DNA from: an uncultured Eubacteriales bacterium
GTDB lineage: Bacteria > Bacillota > Clostridia > Oscillospirales > Acutalibacteraceae
Reading direction: 5' to 3'
DNA length: 5,530 bases
NCBI GenBank assembly: GCA_902462035.1
Contig: CABQAC010000145.1
Location: 1 to 5,530 of the forward strand
Shown here: positions 4,805-5,530 of the stretch, piece after piece
Numbering within the stretch: position 1 is the first letter of the stretch
How the letters are laid out: the number at the start of each line of letters is the position of its first letter
Program-made: the position numbers and the translations under genes
The notes under the pieces: generated by a model
Databases searched by the model: none
What the model saw: only the letters and a program-made list of their open reading frames with translations
What the model was told of the DNA's origin: nothing

Positions 4805-5530
4805 ATGAAAAAGTTCAATACCGCGGATTTTCCGAAGAGCGAACGTATTACAAAACTAGTGGACGACCTGTATGCCAATATGCCGGAGATCGAGGCCGAC
4901 CGCGCCGTGCTGCTGACCGAATCCTACCGCCAGACGGAGGGGGAGCCGGTCATTACCCGGCGGGCCAAGGCGTTTGCCCATATTTGCAAGAATATTCCCA
5001 TCACCATCCGGCCCGGCGAGCTGATTGTGGGCAGCGCGACCAGGGCGCCCCGGGGCTGCCAGGTTTTCCCGGAGTTTTCTTTCGCGTGGCTTCAGGACGA
5101 ATTCGACACCATTGCCACACGCAGCGCGGATCCTTTCTATATTGCGGAGGAAACCAAGCAAACGCTGCGCGAGGTATACCGGTACTGGGAAGGCAAGACC
5201 ACCAGCGAGCTTGCCACCTCTTATATGGCGCCCGAAGCGCTGCTGGCCATCGACCACAATATTTTTACCCCGGGCAACTATTTCTATAACGGCGTGGGCC
5301 ATGTGACGGTCTGCTACGACAAGATTTTAAAATCCGGCTTTAGCGGCATTATGGAGGAAGCGCGGCTGGCGTTGTCTCGATGCAAGGTGTCGGACGGCGA
5401 TTTTGTCCGCCGGTCCCATTTTTTACAAGCGGTCATCGAAAGCTGCCGCGCGGCCGTCGAATACGCCAAACGGTATGCGGCCTTGGCGCTCAAACAGGCC
5501 GAACTGTGCAGCGACGAAAAGCGGAAGATG
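4805..5530 (+). CDS. Glycyl radical enzyme, glycerol/propanediol dehydratase-like (PFL family), N-terminal part
   Basis: The first 242 residues of a protein whose family is usually about 790-850 residues; it runs off the right edge. Blocks typical of the PFL-like domain: D-R-A-V-L-L-T-E-S (32-40), Q-T-E-G-E-P-V-I (43-50), R-R-A-K-A, I-P-I-T-I-R-P-G-E-L-I-V-G-S (64-77), V-F-P-E-F-S (87-92), Y-W-E-G-K-T-T-S-E-L-A-T-S-Y-M (127-141) and G-N-Y-F-Y-N-G-V-G-H (157-166). As I recall it, Clostridium butyricum B12-independent glycerol dehydratase (DhaB1) shares these blocks nearly word for word, and Asn158 and His166 match its substrate-binding Asn156 and His164. The expected reaction is radical dehydration of glycerol or 1,2-propanediol to an aldehyde, after activation by a radical SAM enzyme. 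The catalytic Cys/Glu and glycyl radical loop lie outside the window, so substrate is not proven; choline lyase or hydroxyproline dehydratase fit less well. Confidence 0.9.
   Translation, partial: MKKFNTADFPKSERITKLVDDLYANMPEIEADRAVLLTESYRQTEGEPVITRRAKAFAHICKNIPITIRPGELIVGSATRAPRGCQVFPEFSFAWLQDEFDTIATRSADPFYIAEETKQTLREVYRYWEGKTTSELATSYMAPEALLAIDHNIFTPGNYFYNGVGHVTVCYDKILKSGFSGIMEEARLALSRCKVSDGDFVRRSHFLQAVIESCRAAVEYAKRYAALALKQAELCSDEKRKM

Noticed and set aside
4762..5289. Plus-strand open frame overlapping the glycyl radical enzyme in another phase.
   Set aside because: Its translation has no family features, whereas the frame from 4805 gives continuous glycyl radical enzyme blocks and has a ribosome binding site.

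Overview
The window looks like chromosome from a G+C-rich anaerobic member of the Bacillota, probably a clostridial (Oscillospiraceae-like) gut or sediment organism. This is inferred from the content: a lantibiotic-type OmpR/histidine-kinase pair, a Clostridia-style TVP38/DedA protein, a Cof-type HAD phosphatase and an oxygen-sensitive glycyl radical enzyme. Ribosome binding sites are purine-rich (AAGGAG, GGAG) and promoters are of the sigma-A type. No tRNA, rRNA, insertion sequence or CRISPR array was seen.

Left part, minus strand (about 1-3700): a promoter near 3693 drives a response regulator (2957-3631) and a histidine kinase (1605-2969) that overlap by 13 bp. A clear intrinsic terminator (1481-1515) closes that unit. 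Beyond it lies a second minus-strand pair: a TVP38/DedA (VTT-domain) membrane protein (532-1410) joined by an ATGA overlap to a permuted papain-fold (NlpC/P60-like) protein that runs off the left edge (<1-535).

Right part, plus strand (about 3850-5530): a HAD-IIB hydrolase (3928-4671) has its own TTGACT-17-TATATT promoter, divergent from the two-component operon. It is followed by an AT-rich 133-bp gap holding a near-consensus promoter (TTGACA-17-TAGAAT), a perfect 8+4+8 inverted repeat over the -10 box, and a small leader hairpin. These precede a glycyl radical enzyme whose first 242 residues are present. Its N-terminal blocks closely resemble the B12-independent glycerol/propanediol dehydratases, but the catalytic Cys/Glu and glycyl loops lie outside the window.

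Functionally, the left half reads as an envelope-sensing and envelope-remodelling neighbourhood: two-component system, lipid-transport-like membrane protein and papain-like hydrolase. The right half is the start of an anaerobic catabolic locus under an evident operator. A direct link between the halves is not shown. The most interesting leads are the palindromic operator and start of the glycyl radical enzyme locus, and the translationally coupled DedA/permuted-papain pair.
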